Assembly (NCBI GenBank): GCA_028554795.2
Contig: CM068839.1
Coordinates: forward strand, 39,213,006 to 39,277,005
From: Sinohyriopsis cumingii
Lineage: Eukaryota > Mollusca > Bivalvia > Unionida > Unionidae
Direction of reading: 5' to 3'
Length of the DNA: 64,000 nucleotides
Below the pieces are notes generated by a model. That model had not been told where the DNA came from and made no database searches. It was given only the letters and a program-made list of their open reading frames with translations. Below, piece after piece: positions 61,451 to 64,000 of this stretch (the first letter of the stretch is position 1; each line of letters starts with the position of its first letter). The translations under genes were made by a program, and so were the position numbers.

Positions 61451-62740
61451 TGTAAACTGGTGTTCTGGTATGAATTTCATAAATCACATCAGCAGCTTTC
61501 TGGGTTGAAAGCACTGGTAAATAGTATTATCTACTATCATTATGCATTTTTTAAAGAAATTTTTATATTTTTAATAATACCAGAACCAAAAAAAGTACTC
61601 TTAATCCAAATAGACCTTGATGTCTTTAAGCTAGCCGGTTTTATTAGGTGCTTTATCTCTACTTTCATTGATACAAGTCTGTTCCACTTTTGTTTCTGCA
61701 CAATTACTACTAATTTAAGTAGTATTGGATTTTTGTTTTTAAGAAAAATCTGCAGTTCAGCTCTACTGACAAGGCCTCAAATGACTGTGATTTTTAACAT
61801 ATTCTATCATTTTATGGAGTGACAGCTGCCAATTGTCCACATCGCTCTATGTGATTCTGCATAATAAATGTATTTAGTTTTGAATTTGAATAAATCTGCT
61901 TTGAAGTTTAATTCTGATGTACTGCCTACAAGAGATGGCTAGGAGTAATCTAATGTATCAACCAAGCATGGCAAGGCAGGCAGTTTTAAAGCTAATGTAT
62001 TGCCCTGTAAGAGGTGGTAGGCATTGCCCAGAAAGACACAGTAGTTAGTACATCTTCTACTGTATCACCAATGTAGACATAGCAGGCAGTTTTACATCCA
62101 GTGTCTGGCAGTTTTACTTACAATGTTAGTTATTGCCCAGTAAGCCATGACATGCAGTACATCTACCAAGTTTGACACGAGTACTGCTGGTTTTACCTCA
62201 AATGTATTACCTTGCAAGAGATGGCAGGCAGTAGATCCTGAATGTATCACAAGTAAGACATAGCAGGCATTATTACATCCATTCTAATGCTTAGCAAGAA
62301 AGTACATATTGATGGAAGGAAAGATAATTTAGTAAACTCATATTCTGGTATTAACTCCACAAATCACATCAGCAGCTTTCACAACTGAAAGCACTGGTAA
62401 ATAGTATTACATACTATCATTAGGTATTTTTTTAATTTAAATAATACCCAAGAATAATTACAACAATACCAGAATAAAATGAAGTACTATTTATACTAAT
62501 AGATGTAGTATTGTTGCTAGCCTGTTTTAGGAGGGTGCTTTATCTTTTCCTTCCATTATTATGTCTGTTCCTACTTTTATTTCTACAAAATTACTCTCTT
62601 CACTATTATTGGATTTCAACAAAATCTGATGTACAGTTCTCTTTTGGTATGACCTCAAGTGTTAGTAATTTTCAGCATTCTACATTATCATTTTATTGAG
62701 TTATGGCCTGCAAATCATCTAAATCACCCACTGTAACTCT
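61451..62740 (+). repeat. Direct repeat pair and inner tandem repeats (copy 2)
   Basis: Duplicate of 11204-12490: two diverged units of about 390 bp, at about 61452-61845 and 62333-62740, around the ggcaggcagt repeats. Confidence 0.65.
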
Positions 62741-63798
62741 GCACAATGGCTCTATTTAGTAATATCGGTTTCAACAATTGACTGTCCATAGAACTGCATT
62801 ACAACATGATACCAGATCACCTCTCATTCCTACATACATTAATACTCAACCTCTGAGCAGCTTTGTACTCAGCTCCCTCAACACAAGCACAACACGATTC
62901 ATTTTAAAATTTCAGCCACCTGACCTTTAAAAAAAATTCTTCATCCTGATAATATTTCAGACAGATTTCTCTAATGTATATGTTCCATCCTCATAAAGCA
63001 CAGTATTTGCATAATTGATGCCTGAAATCAAAAACTTCGTTGCATAATTATAAAAAAATAAATATGATAGCATGATTATCAAATGACAAACCATAAACAA
63101 AAAAATACACAAAGAATTATGATGCTGAAACATGTCATAAATCTGTTTTTAAAAGGAATGTATTTTCATTTTCCTGGGAAAACATGCTCATTGGTGTTAC
63201 AGATATTAAGTTCTTCCCATACACATTTGTATGTTTTGTACTAAAATTAATAAATGTTTTACCAACTGAAAATTTCATACCTAAAGAAACATGCATTTGA
63301 GACATTAAAATTTTATAATTTTTTATACAAGTTATGATTAAAGCATGAACTATCCAATGAACTCTTTTTCAAGAGTAATGAAAAATACCTCCACAGCTGA
63401 ATGAAATTAGAATACGTTCGATTCATTGGAATCAAAAGTGTAATTGGTCCCAGACACAGCTACTGAAATAACTATAAAAAAATTATCTATATTTAAATTT
63501 GTTTGATGTTATAATTCCTTGCAAAAACATGGAATCTGTCAAAAACCACTGTGAAACCCAATGAGTCAAAATCTGATCCCAAATGATAGCCATATTCTTG
63601 AAACTTTCTGAATGTTTAAAGAAAAAAAATTGTAAAATATTTCAAAATTGTTCGTGAAAATAATACATCTGCAAGAAATGTTTTAAAGAAAAATTTTTAA
63701 CTAAAGAGGCCACAATGAACATTATAGATACATTTTTATAAAAAAACAACTGCACACACATAGAAAATAAAACTGCAAGAAATGTATTTATACAAATT
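62741..63798. other. Downstream flank of second host gene copy, no gene seen
   Basis: Duplicate of 12491-13701, lacking a segment of about 160 bp near 63205. Confidence 0.5.
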
Positions 63799-64000
63799 TC
63801 AATCATGAAAGCCAGGAACATCAGGAACTCTGAGTTTATATCTCCTTCTAAGATGTGATGCAGATGAGGTTGATGTGACAGGTGTGGAGGGTGGATGTGG
63901 CTGATAAATCTTAGGTGATGGAGTGGGAGAGGGATGTGGATAATGGATATATGGTTCCTCATCATCTGGTGTCATGGTGCGATCATCAATACCCCAGGCA
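63799..64000 (-). CDS. Second copy of host gene, last exon, partial
   Basis: The minus-strand frame is open from the window edge to a TGA at 63799-63801 and ends VPDVPGFHD. It matches 13702-13905 with several substitutions and no frame change, so this copy may still be under selection. The rest of the gene lies beyond the window. Confidence 0.65.
   Translation of the reverse strand, partial: AWGIDDRTMTPDDEEPYIHYPHPSPTPSPKIYQPHPPSTPVTSTSSASHLRRRYKLRVPDVPGFHD

Overview
The window looks like nuclear DNA of an AT-rich invertebrate animal. It has spliced exons, long (AT)n microsatellites, CR1/L2-like and other non-LTR retrotransposons, a DIRS-type relic, Ty3/gypsy LTR elements, a hAT-like MITE and one Polinton/Maverick. 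A mollusc or other lophotrochozoan would fit, but nothing here proves it.

Layout. 1-2347: 3' part of a broken gypsy element (RT-RNase H, then a 1.2 kb LTR). 2348-13.7 kb: gene-poor flank with a minus-strand LINE, a small gypsy relic, AT microsatellites and diverged repeats. 13702-30436 (minus strand): a host gene I could assemble from nine exons whose splice phases all agree, except that the exon 3-exon 4 region is interrupted by stops and a frameshift. Its product is unrecognised, charged and Pro-rich, with a PP1-type RVxF motif. Its introns hold a second LINE, a DIRS relic, a LINE 3' fragment and a hAT MITE. 31879-35711: a second copy of the gypsy family (5' LTR, primer-binding site, gag, protease, integrase, but no RT-RNase H). 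Its 3' LTR is split by the Polinton at 35712-52393. 52394-64000: the rest of that LTR, then a near-identical copy of 2348-13.9 kb that ends in the last exon of a second copy of the host gene. The retroelement flank is therefore present twice about 50 kb apart, as a tandem duplication or as two haplotypes placed in series.

The 16.7 kb Polinton is the most interesting part. It has 269-bp near-identical terminal inverted repeats and a CCATG target duplication, and the empty site can be read in the copy near 2118. The left half is a virion module on the plus strand: an unknown coiled-coil protein, a small basic protein, a double-jelly-roll-type major capsid protein, a membrane-active protein running into an adenain-type protease, a fibre-like protein, a small hydrophobic protein and a penton-type protein with a coiled-coil insertion. 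The right half holds an unknown protein, a free-standing HNH endonuclease, a small zinc protein, a 1154-aa DNA polymerase B-SF1 helicase-HNH fusion, a DD35E integrase, a phospholipase A2 and the packaging ATPase. The capsid genes and the integrase carry frame breaks, while the polymerase fusion, phospholipase, ATPase and HNH genes are open. The copy is therefore probably defective, or the assembly has homopolymer errors. Between the halves lies about 2.3 kb of palindromes and short repeats. A TATA-like stretch abuts the start codon of nearly every Polinton gene on both strands.
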